From assembly GCF_000011065.1 (NCBI RefSeq), contig NC_004663.1, forward strand, positions 4,774,001 through 4,838,000: DNA of 64,000 nt, written 5' to 3'. Shown here piece after piece: positions 18,039 through 26,805 of this stretch. The translations under genes were made by a program, and so were the position numbers. The stretch is from Bacteroides thetaiotaomicron VPI-5482 (GTDB lineage Bacteria; Bacteroidota; Bacteroidia; Bacteroidales; Bacteroidaceae). Within the stretch, counting starts at the first letter, position 1, and every line of letters begins with the position of its first letter. Below the pieces are notes generated by a model, which made no database searches, was not told the DNA's origin, and saw only the letters and a program-made list of their open reading frames with translations.

Positions 18039-19040
18039 ACTCATATAAGGTCGTAGTGCCTGAAATATTCTTCCTGTCAGCTCACTGATATTCATTGGTA
18101 TATGTGCGCCGGGCAAACGCTCGGTGCTATACATACATTTGCCATTACACAGATAGTAATAGCCATTATTTACTGACAATTGTTTATCTGATACTTCCAG
18201 TTGCATTTCGTCCTCAGGAAAAGCGGAGGCATACAGTTGCAGCACTTCTTTGGCATTGATGATTCGCGCCATCCCCAACGGATATTGCGTCTGTTCTTTC
18301 TCCGGAGGAAGCAACTGAGTCATGTGCCTGCATCCAGTAAATTGCTTGATATGGTGCAACAAACTGTGCTCGGCATCTTTGGTTTCTGCAAAAAGCTCGC
18401 TGATAATTAATTGCTTATCTCTTCTGTATACAATAGCCAATCCATTGATTTGATTCTCTGATCTGGCAGTAACCAAAATTCCGTCACTGAGGATAAGGTC
18501 CGCCATGACTACTTGAAAATCCTCAAAGGAGTGCTGGATGCAGCAAGTGCGTCCGGAAAGTTTGCTGTTTAGATATTCGTAAACTTCTTTCTGACATCCG
18601 ATTTCAGAGGTGACTGTTATTTCTTTAGACGGAATAAATTCCGGTACGGTAATCTCTTTAACCGAATATTGGAATACGGAAGCATATCCCATCCGGGTGT
18701 AATAGTCGAATAACCAAGGTTCGGCAGGAATCAATGTACTGAAATACGTTCCGTTACGAAGCATCTTTGCAAAGGCTTGGGAGAGTAATTCGCGCATCAC
18801 TCCGTTTCCGCGAAAATCCGGATGAGTGCAGGCTCCTGAAATGTAAGAGGTCTGTACGGTATCTCCGCAGAAAGTCATCGGATAAGGAATCATCTGAAGA
18901 GCGGAAACAATCTCATCCCCACTTTCGATAGCAATGTTTATTTCGTTTTTATAGCGCAGCCTAAAGTACATTTCAACGAACTCTTCATTGTCGTCGAAAC
19001 ATAACTGCCATAATGCCTTAACCTTTTCTTTTGTCGTCAT
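18021..19040 (-). CDS. GNAT-family N-acetyltransferase, Eis-like
   Basis: 339-aa protein with an N-terminal GNAT fold: SALQMIPYPMTF, then the acetyl-CoA loop ISGACTHPDFRGNGVMRELLSQA (Q/RxxGxG/A-type), then PWLFDYYTRMGYASVFQYSV. The total length and a C-terminal half without obvious GNAT motifs suggest an Eis-like two-domain acetyltransferase. Substrate unknown. It is transcribed 13 bp after the DUF2156 gene, probably as one operon, and its stop overlaps the convergent GH105 gene by 18 bp. Confidence 0.8.
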   Translation of the reverse strand: MTTKEKVKALWQLCFDDNEEFVEMYFRLRYKNEINIAIESGDEIVSALQMIPYPMTFCGDTVQTSYISGACTHPDFRGNGVMRELLSQAFAKMLRNGTYFSTLIPAEPWLFDYYTRMGYASVFQYSVKEITVPEFIPSKEITVTSEIGCQKEVYEYLNSKLSGRTCCIQHSFEDFQVVMADLILSDGILVTARSENQINGLAIVYRRDKQLIISELFAETKDAEHSLLHHIKQFTGCRHMTQLLPPEKEQTQYPLGMARIINAKEVLQLYASAFPEDEMQLEVSDKQLSVNNGYYYLCNGKCMYSTERLPGAHIPMNISELTGRIFQALRPYMSLMLNK

Positions 19041-19053
19041 ACCTTATATATTA

Positions 19054-19971
19054 TTACCATCTGACCATATCCATAGGATGGTCTTTCAGACAAGCCATAT
19101 ACTTTTCGAGAATAGTTACCGGTTGATAAGACAGCTTTGCTTTGCGTAAGCCTTCAATACCTAAATCTTCTTCCCGGTTGATATAGATATACTGTTCGGG
19201 AATGCGATTGGCAAACTCGTAATTAATCATGGCGTAAGCACCGTCAATGCTGGTATCTGCCTTTTCTACATGTACCCCGAATGTTTCATGGTTGATAGGC
19301 ATCCCGAAAGTAAATGCTACAATTTTCCCGTTGACGTGGAGAATGCCTCCGGTCAGACCGAGTGCTTCGAAATTATGTAATGCATAAATGAGGGCACGAC
19401 GTTCATTTCCCGTTCCTTCCTGCTGGTCGCAGTTGTTCACTTTGCACCATTCGGCTTCCAGGTCCAGACATTCTTGAATACGGTCGGGCGTAATCGGTGT
19501 ATATTCGTAATCGGGATACGTATTACGGAACCGGTTGATATGATTTCTCTTTGCCTGAAATTTCTTTCCTTTTAAGGTAGCCAGATCACTCCTTAAATAT
19601 ATATAGTCGGCATAGGCACGGTCTTCCGTGAAAATGAACCGTTCGGGTAAAATCGCTTCGAGGTCGGCGCGCATATTGCTGCAAACTCCCAACATACAGA
19701 AATTATGCTTCTCCTTATCCGCATCTTCGATTAATTTCCGTAATACAGCTTTCAGATCGCCGTTTCCTACAGGCATCATATATGCCAGTTGTTCGCCGGC
19801 CCAAAATTTGAATACCAGAAAATCGTCGATGACTGCAAATTGAGTATCGTACAAGAATCTCCAGCTACAGAGGTTGGAAAATGAAAGATCGCAGTTTCGG
19901 CGGTCACTTTTCATGGTGAATGCAGTTATTGTGTCTCTATCAGCTAGTGTAATGTCTTTAAATGGAATCAT
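19054..19971 (-). CDS. DUF2156 protein (MprF C-terminal-like aminoacyl/acyltransferase)
   Basis: 305-aa soluble protein of the DUF2156 type (LKGKKFQAKRNHINRFRNTYPDYEY; LDLEAEWCKVN; GGILHVNGKIVAFTFG; YINREEDLGIEGLRKAKLSYQPV). This domain has a double GNAT fold and is related to the catalytic part of phosphatidylglycerol lysyltransferases (MprF). There is no membrane flippase region, so lysyl-lipid synthesis cannot be assumed. It leads a two-gene minus-strand unit with the downstream GNAT acetyltransferase. Substrate unknown. Confidence 0.8.
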   Translation of the reverse strand: MIPFKDITLADRDTITAFTMKSDRRNCDLSFSNLCSWRFLYDTQFAVIDDFLVFKFWAGEQLAYMMPVGNGDLKAVLRKLIEDADKEKHNFCMLGVCSNMRADLEAILPERFIFTEDRAYADYIYLRSDLATLKGKKFQAKRNHINRFRNTYPDYEYTPITPDRIQECLDLEAEWCKVNNCDQQEGTGNERRALIYALHNFEALGLTGGILHVNGKIVAFTFGMPINHETFGVHVEKADTSIDGAYAMINYEFANRIPEQYIYINREEDLGIEGLRKAKLSYQPVTILEKYMACLKDHPMDMVRW

Positions 19972-20026
19972 AAAATGCTTTTTGCGTTTAACTCTTTATA
20001 TAACGGAAAATGAAAGAATTTTGTTT

Positions 20027-20722
20027 TTACAAAACACCTAATAATCGCAGGATAGTCGGTGTCAGTAATGCGGTGAATATTCCATTCAGTGTCAATCCCA
20101 GGCTGGCATACGCCCCGTATTTGCTGCTGATGTCCATGGCAGTGGAAGTGCCGACAGCGTGGGCGGCTGTTCCCATCGAAAGCCCTTGGGCTATCGGACT
20201 GCCTACGTGCATGATTTTCATTGTCTTAAATCCGCAGATGGCTCCCAGTAAACCTACCGCTACTACAACGGCTGCCGTCAGTGACGGGATACCTCCGATA
20301 GCCTTGGTCACTTCCATGGCAATCGGAGTCGTTACGGATTTAGGTGCCAATGAAAGAATGACTTCTTGTGAAGCTCCCATAAACTTGGCGATTAATACCA
20401 CAGAGATCACTCCGACGATGCACCCTGCCAGTTGAGACAAGAGGATAGGCAGCAACTGTTTCTTAATCATTTCCAGCTGAAGATATAAAGGGACTCCCAA
20501 AGCTACCACAGCCGGGCGTAACCAGAATTCGATGAGATGCCCTCCCTGATTGTAAGTCTCGTAAGAGATATTGGCCATTTTAAGGAAGATAATCAGAACG
20601 GCAATGGTGAGTAAGATCGGGTTCAGCAGTACCAGCCCCGTTTTCTTCTGAAGCAATTTGGCAAAGAAGAAAACGCCGAAAGTGACAGCCAGCAGAAAGA
20701 AATTATTTTCTAAAAAGCTCAT
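20027..20722 (-). CDS. lrgB: LrgB/CidB-family membrane protein
   Basis: 231-aa integral membrane protein with about six hydrophobic segments and the LrgB signature (FWLRPAVVALGVPLY, LAPKSVTTPIAMEVTKAIGGIPSLTAAVVVAVGLLGAICG, GTAAHAVGTSTA). In Gram-positives LrgAB/CidAB affect murein hydrolase activity and autolysis; related proteins in other organisms transport glycolate or pyruvate. Proximity to the divergent pta-ackA genes makes overflow-metabolite handling a reasonable but unproven idea. The start overlaps the lrgA stop by 4 bp (ATGA), indicating translational coupling. Confidence 0.9.
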   Translation of the reverse strand: MSFLENNFFLLAVTFGVFFFAKLLQKKTGLVLLNPILLTIAVLIIFLKMANISYETYNQGGHLIEFWLRPAVVALGVPLYLQLEMIKKQLLPILLSQLAGCIVGVISVVLIAKFMGASQEVILSLAPKSVTTPIAMEVTKAIGGIPSLTAAVVVAVGLLGAICGFKTMKIMHVGSPIAQGLSMGTAAHAVGTSTAMDISSKYGAYASLGLTLNGIFTALLTPTILRLLGVL

Positions 20723-21162
20723 TTGTCTTTATCCATTAAGTTAGTTTTGTTTTTTAAATGTAGCTTGTCGGACAAGTGAAAGTCTGATAAGCGTAGGCTA
20801 CTCGCCAGTTTAATCTGACGTGCCACTCTGAATTTACGGACAATCTGGTGTACCCATCCCGTTACGACCAGCACGAGAGCCGTGCTAACGATTGTTGCGA
20901 TGACGATAGGCCAGAATTCTGCCGCAATAACGTCGAAGTACAACATCAATGCTACTCCGGGAGGTACGAAAAAGAAGCCCAGATTAGCTACCAGAAAGTC
21001 GGACAATCCCTGCACCCACTGCAGTTTGATCCAGCCTAATTTCAAAAAAAGGGTGAGCAGCAGCATACCGATAATGCTGGAGGGGAGCTTGATCCCTGTT
21101 AAATAAACGATTAATTCACCCAAAGCCAAACAGCCAAATAAAATGGCGCACTGACGTATCAT
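20719..21162 (-). CDS. lrgA: LrgA/CidA-family holin-like membrane protein
   Basis: 147-aa protein with four hydrophobic segments (start MIRQCAILFGCLALGELIVYLTG; LPSSIIGMLLLTLFLKLGWIKLQWVQ; FLVANLGFFFVPPGVALMLYF; WPIVIATIVSTALVLVVTGWVHQ). It is longer than typical LrgA through a charged C-terminal tail (SDFHLSDKLHLKNKTNLMDKDK). First gene of the lrgA-lrgB pair, transcribed divergently from pta with a -7 box at 21198-21205. Confidence 0.88.
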   Translation of the reverse strand: MIRQCAILFGCLALGELIVYLTGIKLPSSIIGMLLLTLFLKLGWIKLQWVQGLSDFLVANLGFFFVPPGVALMLYFDVIAAEFWPIVIATIVSTALVLVVTGWVHQIVRKFRVARQIKLASSLRLSDFHLSDKLHLKNKTNLMDKDK

Positions 21163-21197
21163 ACACTAATTACCTATTGATTTGTTTGAAAACACTG

Positions 21198-21205
21198 CAA
21201 AGGTA
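21198..21205 (-). promoter_or_regulatory. -7 box for lrgAB
   Basis: On the minus strand this reads TACCTTTG (TAnnTTTG), 36 bases upstream of the lrgA start. It shares the 196-bp divergent region with the pta promoter. Confidence 0.55.
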
Positions 21206-21298
21206 GAAAAAATAGAAGTACAGTGTTAAATATTATAATATTTTAGACTTGGAGAATAAAATTAGCCGGAATTGTAATGTGGATATTGCAAAATTGAG

Positions 21299-21306
21299 TA
21301 CTTTTG
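21299..21306 (+). promoter_or_regulatory. -7 box for pta-ackA
   Basis: TACTTTTG matches TAnnTTTG, 53 bases upstream of the pta ATG; transcription should start near 21313. Confidence 0.6.
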
Positions 21307-21358
21307 CAGCGCAAATTACAAATCGTAACAAGGTTTATAATATTATTCAAATATATCT

Positions 21359-22378
21359 ATGCTTAATTTAATCAACCAAATCGTGGCTCGTGCGAAAGCA
21401 GACCGCCAACGTATTGTTCTTCCGGAAGGAACTGAAGAACGCACATTAAAAGCTGCCAATCAGATTTTGACAGATGAAGTTGCTGACCTTATTTTACTGG
21501 GTAAACCCGCTGAAATTAACGAACTTGCAGTGAAATGGGGACTGGGTAACATCAGCAAAGCTACTATTATTGATCCTGAAACTTCTCCGAAACACGAAGA
21601 GTATGCACAATTGCTGTGCGAACTTCGCAAGAAGAAAGGCATGACTATTGAAGAAGCCCGTCAATTGACGAATGATCCTTTGTTTTATGGTTGTTTAATG
21701 ATTAAGAGCGGTGATGCTGACGGTCAGTTGGCAGGTGCCCGCAACACAACAGGCAATGTACTGCGTCCGGCTTTACAGATTATCAAGACTGCTCCGGGCA
21801 TCACTTGTGTATCCGGTGCTATGTTACTCTTGACTCATGCTCCCGAGTATGGTAAGAATGGTATTCTGGTGATGGGTGACGTTGCCGTAACTCCGGTTCC
21901 GGACCCTAACCAACTGGCACAGATTGCTGTTTGTACGGCACAGACTGCCAAAGCCGTTGCCGGTATTGAAAATCCGAAAGTGGCTATGCTGAGCTTTTCT
22001 ACCAAAGGTTCCGCTAAACATGAAGTAGTGGATAAAGTAGTGGAAGCTACCAAGATCGCTAAGGAAATGGCTCCTACACTTGATCTGGACGGAGAAATGC
22101 AGGCTGATGCTGCTCTTGTTCCTGAAGTAGGCGCAAGCAAAGCTCCGGGTTCACCCGTAGCGGGAGAGGCTAACGTGCTGATCGTTCCGAGTCTGGAAGT
22201 AGGAAATATTTCTTATAAACTGGTACAACGTCTGGGACATGCCGACGCTATCGGCCCGATCCTTCAGGGTATCGCCCGTCCGGTGAATGACTTGTCTCGT
22301 GGTTGCTCTATCGAAGATGTATATCGCATGATTGCTATTACGGCTAATCAGGCTATTGCAGCAAAAAACAATAAATAA
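21359..22378 (+). CDS. pta: Phosphate acetyltransferase
   Basis: 339-aa cytoplasmic enzyme converting acetyl-CoA and phosphate to acetyl phosphate. This is the short single-domain type, without the N-terminal domains of the E. coli enzyme. Conserved stretches: IVLPEGTEERTLKAANQIL, DPLFYGCLMIKSGDADGQLAGARNTTGNVLRPALQII, GKNGILVMGDVAVTPVPDPNQLAQIA, MLSFSTKGSAKHEVVDKV. It is followed 28 bp later by ackA; together they produce acetate and ATP during fermentation. Confidence 0.97.
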   Translation: MLNLINQIVARAKADRQRIVLPEGTEERTLKAANQILTDEVADLILLGKPAEINELAVKWGLGNISKATIIDPETSPKHEEYAQLLCELRKKKGMTIEEARQLTNDPLFYGCLMIKSGDADGQLAGARNTTGNVLRPALQIIKTAPGITCVSGAMLLLTHAPEYGKNGILVMGDVAVTPVPDPNQLAQIAVCTAQTAKAVAGIENPKVAMLSFSTKGSAKHEVVDKVVEATKIAKEMAPTLDLDGEMQADAALVPEVGASKAPGSPVAGEANVLIVPSLEVGNISYKLVQRLGHADAIGPILQGIARPVNDLSRGCSIEDVYRMIAITANQAIAAKNNK

Positions 22379-22406
22379 GTATCAAGTTTTAAGTATTAAA
22401 GACAAT

Positions 22407-23606
22407 ATGAAAATTCTAGTATTGAACTGTGGAAGTTCATCCATCAAATATAAATTGTTCGATATGACCACCAAAGAAGTGATTGCACAAGGTGGTATCG
22501 AAAAAATCGGTCTGAAAGGCTCTTTCCTTAAATTGACTTTGCCGAATGGCGAAAAGAAAGTACTCGAAAAAGACATTCCGGAACATACGATTGGTGTGGA
22601 GTTCATTCTGAATACATTGATTAGCCCGGAATACGGAGCTATCAAATCACTGGACGAAATCAATGCGGTAGGTCACCGTATGGTACACGGAGGCGAACGT
22701 TTCAGTGAATCTGTATTGCTGAACAAAGAAGTACTCGAAGCTTTTGCTGCCTGCAACGACCTGGCTCCGCTTCACAATCCTGCCAACTTGAAAGGTGTGA
22801 ATGCAGTTTCCGCTATTCTTCCCAACATTCCGCAGGTAGGCGTATTTGATACAGCTTTCCATCAGACGATGCCGGATTATGCTTATATGTATGCTATTCC
22901 CTACGAAATGTATGAGAAATATGGCGTACGTCGTTATGGCTTCCACGGAACTTCTCACCGTTATGTTTCAAAACGTGTATGTGAGTTCCTTGGCGTTAAT
23001 CCGGTAGGACAAAAAATCATCACTTGCCATATTGGTAACGGTGGTTCTATCGCTGCTATCAAGGATGGCAAATGTATAGATACTACTATGGGACTGACTC
23101 CGTTGGAAGGTTTGATGATGGGTACCCGTAGCGGTGACATCGATGCCGGTGCAGTAACATTCATCATGGAAAAAGAAGGCTTGAATACGACAGGCATTTC
23201 TAACCTGCTGAACAAGAAGAGCGGCGTACTGGGTATTTCCGGCGTATCAAGCGATATGCGCGAACTGCTGGCCGCTTGTGCTAACGGAAACGAAAGAGCC
23301 ATCCTTGCTGAAAAGATGTACTACTACCGTATTAAGAAATATATCGGTGCTTATGCTGCGGCATTGGGCGGTGTAGATATCATCCTGTTTACAGGTGGTG
23401 TAGGCGAAAATCAGTTTGAATGCCGTGAATCTGTTTGTAAAGACATGGAATTCATGGGTATTAAACTGGACAATAATGTGAATGCAAAAGTTCGTGGTGA
23501 GGAAGCTATTATTTCTACTGCAGATTCTAAAGTGAAAGTAGTAGTGATTCCGACAGATGAAGAGTTGTTGATTGCATCGGATACAATGGATATTCTGAAA
23601 AAGTAA
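22407..23606 (+). CDS. ackA: Acetate kinase
   Basis: 399-aa enzyme converting acetyl phosphate and ADP to acetate and ATP, completing the pathway begun by pta. Start chosen at the ATG giving MKILVLNCGSSSIKYKLFD, the conserved N-terminus; the frame is open 75 bp further upstream but that would overlap pta. ASKHA-fold motifs are visible: LNCGSSSIK, VGHRMVHGGERF, FDTAFHQTMPDYAYMYAIP, RYGFHGTSHRYVS, HIGNGGSIAAIKDGKCIDTTMGLTPLEGLMMGTRSGDIDAG, FTGGVGENQFECR. A strong terminator follows 17 bases after the stop. Confidence 0.98.
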   Translation: MKILVLNCGSSSIKYKLFDMTTKEVIAQGGIEKIGLKGSFLKLTLPNGEKKVLEKDIPEHTIGVEFILNTLISPEYGAIKSLDEINAVGHRMVHGGERFSESVLLNKEVLEAFAACNDLAPLHNPANLKGVNAVSAILPNIPQVGVFDTAFHQTMPDYAYMYAIPYEMYEKYGVRRYGFHGTSHRYVSKRVCEFLGVNPVGQKIITCHIGNGGSIAAIKDGKCIDTTMGLTPLEGLMMGTRSGDIDAGAVTFIMEKEGLNTTGISNLLNKKSGVLGISGVSSDMRELLAACANGNERAILAEKMYYYRIKKYIGAYAAALGGVDIILFTGGVGENQFECRESVCKDMEFMGIKLDNNVNAKVRGEEAIISTADSKVKVVVIPTDEELLIASDTMDILKK

Positions 23607-23622
23607 GAAGAACTGAGATAAT

Positions 23623-23658
23623 AAAAAAAGGCGGCTTATCATGAAGTCGCCTTTTTTT
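23623..23658 (+). terminator. Strong intrinsic terminator after ackA
   Basis: Seven A residues plus GGCGGCTT (23623-23637) pair with AAGTCGCC plus seven T residues (23644-23658) through a 15-bp stem with one G.T pair and a 6-nt loop. The symmetric A and T tracts make it potentially bidirectional. Confidence 0.9.
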
Positions 23659-23763
23659 GTTAACTCTTTTATAAGTCTCGTTTTTTTTACCTTACTTTGT
23701 GCTTCAAATCAATATTCGTTTTATTGGATTTACGCAAAATCGTTATTTTATAAATTCATTGAT

Positions 23764-24855
23764 ATGCGCTATTCTGTCATAATTCCCGTTTACAATCGTC
23801 CCGATGAGGTGGATGAATTGCTGCAAAGTCTCACTGTACAGTGTTTTAAAGATTTTGAAGTAGTTATTGTTGAAGATGGTTCGTCCATCCCTTGTAAGGA
23901 AGTGGCAGATCGGTATACAGATCGGTTGGACATCAAGTATTTCTCTAAACCCAATTCCGGACCGGGGCAGACCCGTAACTACGGAGCGGAGCGAAGCGAA
24001 GGAGAATATTTTATCATACTGGACTCTGATGTCATTTTGCCCGAAGGATATTTTGACGCGATAGAGAAGGAGCTTCAGTCTTCTCCTGCCGACGCGTTCG
24101 GTGGTCCCGACCGTGCGCACGATTCTTTTACGGATATTCAGAAAGCTATCAACTACTCGATGACTTCCTTTTTTACAACAGGCGGTATCCGTGGCGGAAA
24201 AAAGAAGATGGACAGGTTTTATCCTCGTAGCTTCAATATGGGGATTCGTCGCGAAGTGTATGAAGCTTTGGGGGGATTCTCTAAAATGCGCTTCGGGGAA
24301 GATATCGACTTCAGTATCCGTATTTTTAAAGGTGGCTATACTTGTCGTCTTTTCCCCGACGCATGGGTATATCACAAACGTCGGACAGACTTGAAAAAGT
24401 TCTTTAAGCAAGTCCATAACTCCGGCATTGCCCGCATTAACCTTTATAAGAAATATCCCGATTCGTTGAAATTGGTGCATTTGCTACCGGCAGTGTTCAC
24501 GTTGGGAGTCTCTTTGCTTTTATTATTGACTCTTTTGGGGTTGGGGCTCGTTTTGTTAGCTTTTTATCTGCTATATTCCAAAACGGTTCCCGGGTGTGCG
24601 ACAGGCGAGATGGCACTTCTGTTTTTAGGATTTGCCGCCATGTTGGCAGCACCTCTTCCCTTACTGCTCTATTCCTTGGTGGTTTGCGTGGATTCGACAA
24701 TCAGAAATCGCAGTTTATGGATTGGAATGCTGTCAATTACTGCTTCCTTTATACAACTAATTGGTTATGGAACGGGATTCTGGCGTGCATGGTGGCAGCG
24801 TTGTATAAGAGGAAAGGACGAATTCGAGGCGTTTCAAAAGAATTTTTATAAGTAA
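23764..24855 (+). CDS. Family 2 glycosyltransferase with C-terminal membrane segments
   Basis: 363-aa inverting GT-A glycosyltransferase anchored in the inner membrane. The catalytic domain starts at RYSVIIPVYNRPDEVDELLQSL, with the nucleotide-sugar/metal motif LDSDVILP, and RFGEDIDFSIRIFKGGYTCRLFPDAWVYHKRRTDLKKFFKQ. Two to three hydrophobic segments follow (LLPAVFTLGVSLLLLLTLLGLGLVLLAF; MALLFLGFAAMLAAPLPLLLYSLV). I chose ATG 23764; the frame is open back to an ATG at 23641, but that codon lies inside the ackA terminator. The gene is 11 bp before radC, so they are probably co-transcribed. Acceptor unknown. Confidence 0.88.
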   Translation: MRYSVIIPVYNRPDEVDELLQSLTVQCFKDFEVVIVEDGSSIPCKEVADRYTDRLDIKYFSKPNSGPGQTRNYGAERSEGEYFIILDSDVILPEGYFDAIEKELQSSPADAFGGPDRAHDSFTDIQKAINYSMTSFFTTGGIRGGKKKMDRFYPRSFNMGIRREVYEALGGFSKMRFGEDIDFSIRIFKGGYTCRLFPDAWVYHKRRTDLKKFFKQVHNSGIARINLYKKYPDSLKLVHLLPAVFTLGVSLLLLLTLLGLGLVLLAFYLLYSKTVPGCATGEMALLFLGFAAMLAAPLPLLLYSLVVCVDSTIRNRSLWIGMLSITASFIQLIGYGTGFWRAWWQRCIRGKDEFEAFQKNFYK

Positions 24856-24866
24856 GTGATTTGATC

Positions 24867-25562
24867 ATGGAAAGCAAACACAAACTATCCATCAACCAGT
24901 GGGCGCTGGAAGACCGTCCCCGGGAGAAGATGATGGAGAAAGGAGCAGCCGCATTGAGTGATGCCGAACTACTCGCCATATTAATCGGCTCCGGAAATAC
25001 GGAAGAAAGTGCTGTCGAACTGATGAGGCGTTTGCTTCTCTCTTGTGATAACAATCTGAACTCCTTGGCAAAGTGGGAAGTCTGCGACTATTCCCGTTTT
25101 AAAGGAATGGGACCGGCAAAGAGCATCACTGTAATGGCTGCCCTGGAACTCGGCAAGCGACGGAAACTGCAAAATATCCAAGAACGCCCCCGCATCTCTT
25201 GTTCAAGAGATATTTATGACATCTTCCAGCCTGTCATGTGCGACCTTGAACAGGAAGAATTCTGGGTATTATTATTGAATCAGGCGACGAGACTGATCGA
25301 TAAGGTACGTATCAGCACCGGCGGAATAGACGGAACGTATACGGATGTACGTACCATTCTTCGGGAAGCATTGCTGCAGAGAGCCACGCAAATAGCCGTA
25401 GTACATAACCATCCTTCGGGAAATATCCAACCCAGCCAACCGGACCGGACGCTGACGGAACACATCCGCCGGGCAGCCGACACAATGAACATTCGCCTGA
25501 TAGACCACGTTATTGTTTGTGAGGATAAGTTTTACAGTTTTGCCGACGAAGGGCTGCTCTGA
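24867..25562 (+). CDS. radC: RadC-family JAB/MPN-domain protein
   Basis: 231-aa protein of the RadC/YicR family. An N-terminal UPF0758 helix-hairpin-helix-like region (WALEDRPREKMMEKGAAALSDAELLAILIGSG; FKGMGPAKSITVMAALELGKRR) is followed by the MPN domain with the metal-binding JAMM motif HNHPSGNIQPSQPD. The biochemical role is unsettled; the historical link with DNA repair was due to a recG allele. Start is ATG 24867; a TTG two codons upstream is less likely. Confidence 0.93.
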   Translation: MESKHKLSINQWALEDRPREKMMEKGAAALSDAELLAILIGSGNTEESAVELMRRLLLSCDNNLNSLAKWEVCDYSRFKGMGPAKSITVMAALELGKRRKLQNIQERPRISCSRDIYDIFQPVMCDLEQEEFWVLLLNQATRLIDKVRISTGGIDGTYTDVRTILREALLQRATQIAVVHNHPSGNIQPSQPDRTLTEHIRRAADTMNIRLIDHVIVCEDKFYSFADEGLL

Positions 25563-25575
25563 ATAAATTTATTCT

Positions 25576-25583
25576 TATCTTTG
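25576..25583 (+). promoter_or_regulatory. -7 box for the DUF59 gene
   Basis: TATCTTTG matches TAnnTTTG, 14 bases after the radC stop and 27 before the next ATG; AAGGAAAG upstream of that ATG could serve as a ribosome-binding site. Confidence 0.5.
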
Positions 25584-25609
25584 CAATACATATTAATAAG
25601 GAAAGCCCT

Positions 25610-25921
25610 ATGGAAAAATTTAAAATAGAAGAAAAGATCGTAGCCATGCTAAAGACGGTGTACGATCCTGAGATTCCGGTGAATGTATACGATCTTGGAC
25701 TGATTTATAAAATAGACGTCTCCGACAATGGGGAAGCAGTGCTTGATATGACTCTGACTGCTCCCAACTGTCCGGCAGCCGATTTCATCATGGAAGATAT
25801 CCGCCAGAAAGTAGAATCGGTGGAAGGAGTGACAACCGCCACTATCAACCTTGTGTTCGAACCGGAATGGGATAAAGATATGATGAGTGAGGAAGCAAAA
25901 CTGGAACTCGGATTCCTGTAA
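25610..25921 (+). CDS. DUF59 (MIP18/SufT-like) iron-sulfur cluster assembly protein
   Basis: 103-aa cytoplasmic protein. MLKTVYDPEIPVNVYDLGLIYKIDV is the DUF59 hallmark with the DPE[IL]PVNIxDLGL motif; the second motif is MTLTAPNCPAADFIMEDIRQKV with the conserved cysteine in LTAPNCPAAD. Members (SufT, PaaD, MIP18) assist Fe-S cluster insertion into target proteins. No suf genes are adjacent. It precedes an LpxH-type gene by 46 bp. Confidence 0.92.
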   Translation: MEKFKIEEKIVAMLKTVYDPEIPVNVYDLGLIYKIDVSDNGEAVLDMTLTAPNCPAADFIMEDIRQKVESVEGVTTATINLVFEPEWDKDMMSEEAKLELGFL

Positions 25922-25967
25922 ATTCATAGCTCAAAATATAAAACTGATAACTCTAAACTCAAAACTC

Positions 25968-26732
25968 ATGAAGAACGTTTATTTCCTTTCCGATGCGCAT
26001 CTTGGTTCCCGTGCCATAGAACATGGACGTACACAGGAACGGCGCTTGGTGAACTTCCTCGACAGTATCAAGCATAAAGCTTCTGCCGTTTACCTGTTGG
26101 GAGATATGTTCGATTTTTGGTATGAATTCCGGTTAGTGGTTCCCAAAGGATACACCCGCTTTTTAGGAAAGCTTTCCGAACTCACGGATATGGGAGTGGA
26201 GGTACATTTCTTTACCGGCAACCATGATATCTGGTGTGGGGATTATCTTTCTAAAGAATGCGGAGTGATTATTCATCGTGAAGCATTGACTACCGAAATA
26301 TACGGAAAAGAGTTTTATCTGGCTCACGGTGACGGACTGGGTGACCCGGACAAGAAGTTTAAGTTGCTGCGCTGGATGTTTCACAGTACAACACTTCAGA
26401 CACTGTTTTCTGCCATCCATCCCCGTTGGAGTGTGGAATTGGGCTTGACGTGGGCAAAACATAGCCGCGAAAAGCGGGTGGACGGCAAAGAACCGGATTA
26501 CATGGGGGAGAATAAGGAACATCTGGTACTTTATACAAAAGAATATCTGAAGAGTCATCCTAATATCAACTTCTTCATTTATGGCCATCGTCACATTGAA
26601 CTGGATTTAATGTTGAGTGCTACTTCCCGTGTGCTGATTCTTGGAGACTGGATTAACTATTTCTCCTATGCGGTATTCGATGGGGAGAATCTATTTTTGG
26701 AAGAGTATATAGAAGGAGAAACACAAGTTTGA
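25968..26732 (+). CDS. lpxH: UDP-2,3-diacylglucosamine diphosphatase (LpxH-like)
   Basis: 254-aa calcineurin-type metallophosphoesterase expected to hydrolyse UDP-2,3-diacylglucosamine to lipid X in lipid A synthesis. Metal-ligand motifs are all present: SDAHLGS, LGDMFDFWYEF, FTGNHDIW, LAHGDGLGDPD, and FIYGHRHIELD. Start chosen at ATG 25968 (MKNVYFLSDAHLG); the upstream open frame overlaps the DUF59 gene and adds no conserved residues. The product is peripheral to the inner membrane. The exact gene symbol is inferred; Bacteroidetes carry several related phosphoesterases. Confidence 0.82.
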   Translation: MKNVYFLSDAHLGSRAIEHGRTQERRLVNFLDSIKHKASAVYLLGDMFDFWYEFRLVVPKGYTRFLGKLSELTDMGVEVHFFTGNHDIWCGDYLSKECGVIIHREALTTEIYGKEFYLAHGDGLGDPDKKFKLLRWMFHSTTLQTLFSAIHPRWSVELGLTWAKHSREKRVDGKEPDYMGENKEHLVLYTKEYLKSHPNINFFIYGHRHIELDLMLSATSRVLILGDWINYFSYAVFDGENLFLEEYIEGETQV

Positions 26733-26805
26733 TTCTTATTCCATTAAAAAGTGGAAATTCCGATTGATATAAGGTTTCTTGAAGATAGATAGAAACCGGA
26801 AAAAG

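Noticed and set aside
21163..21358. tRNA or riboswitch in the lrgA-pta gap
   Set aside because: Only two opposing promoters are visible; no cloverleaf or conserved aptamer pattern could be made out.
23641..23763. Upstream ATG extension of the glycosyltransferase
   Set aside because: The ATG lies inside the ackA terminator stem and the added residues show no conserved features; ATG 23764 begins the GT2 domain directly.
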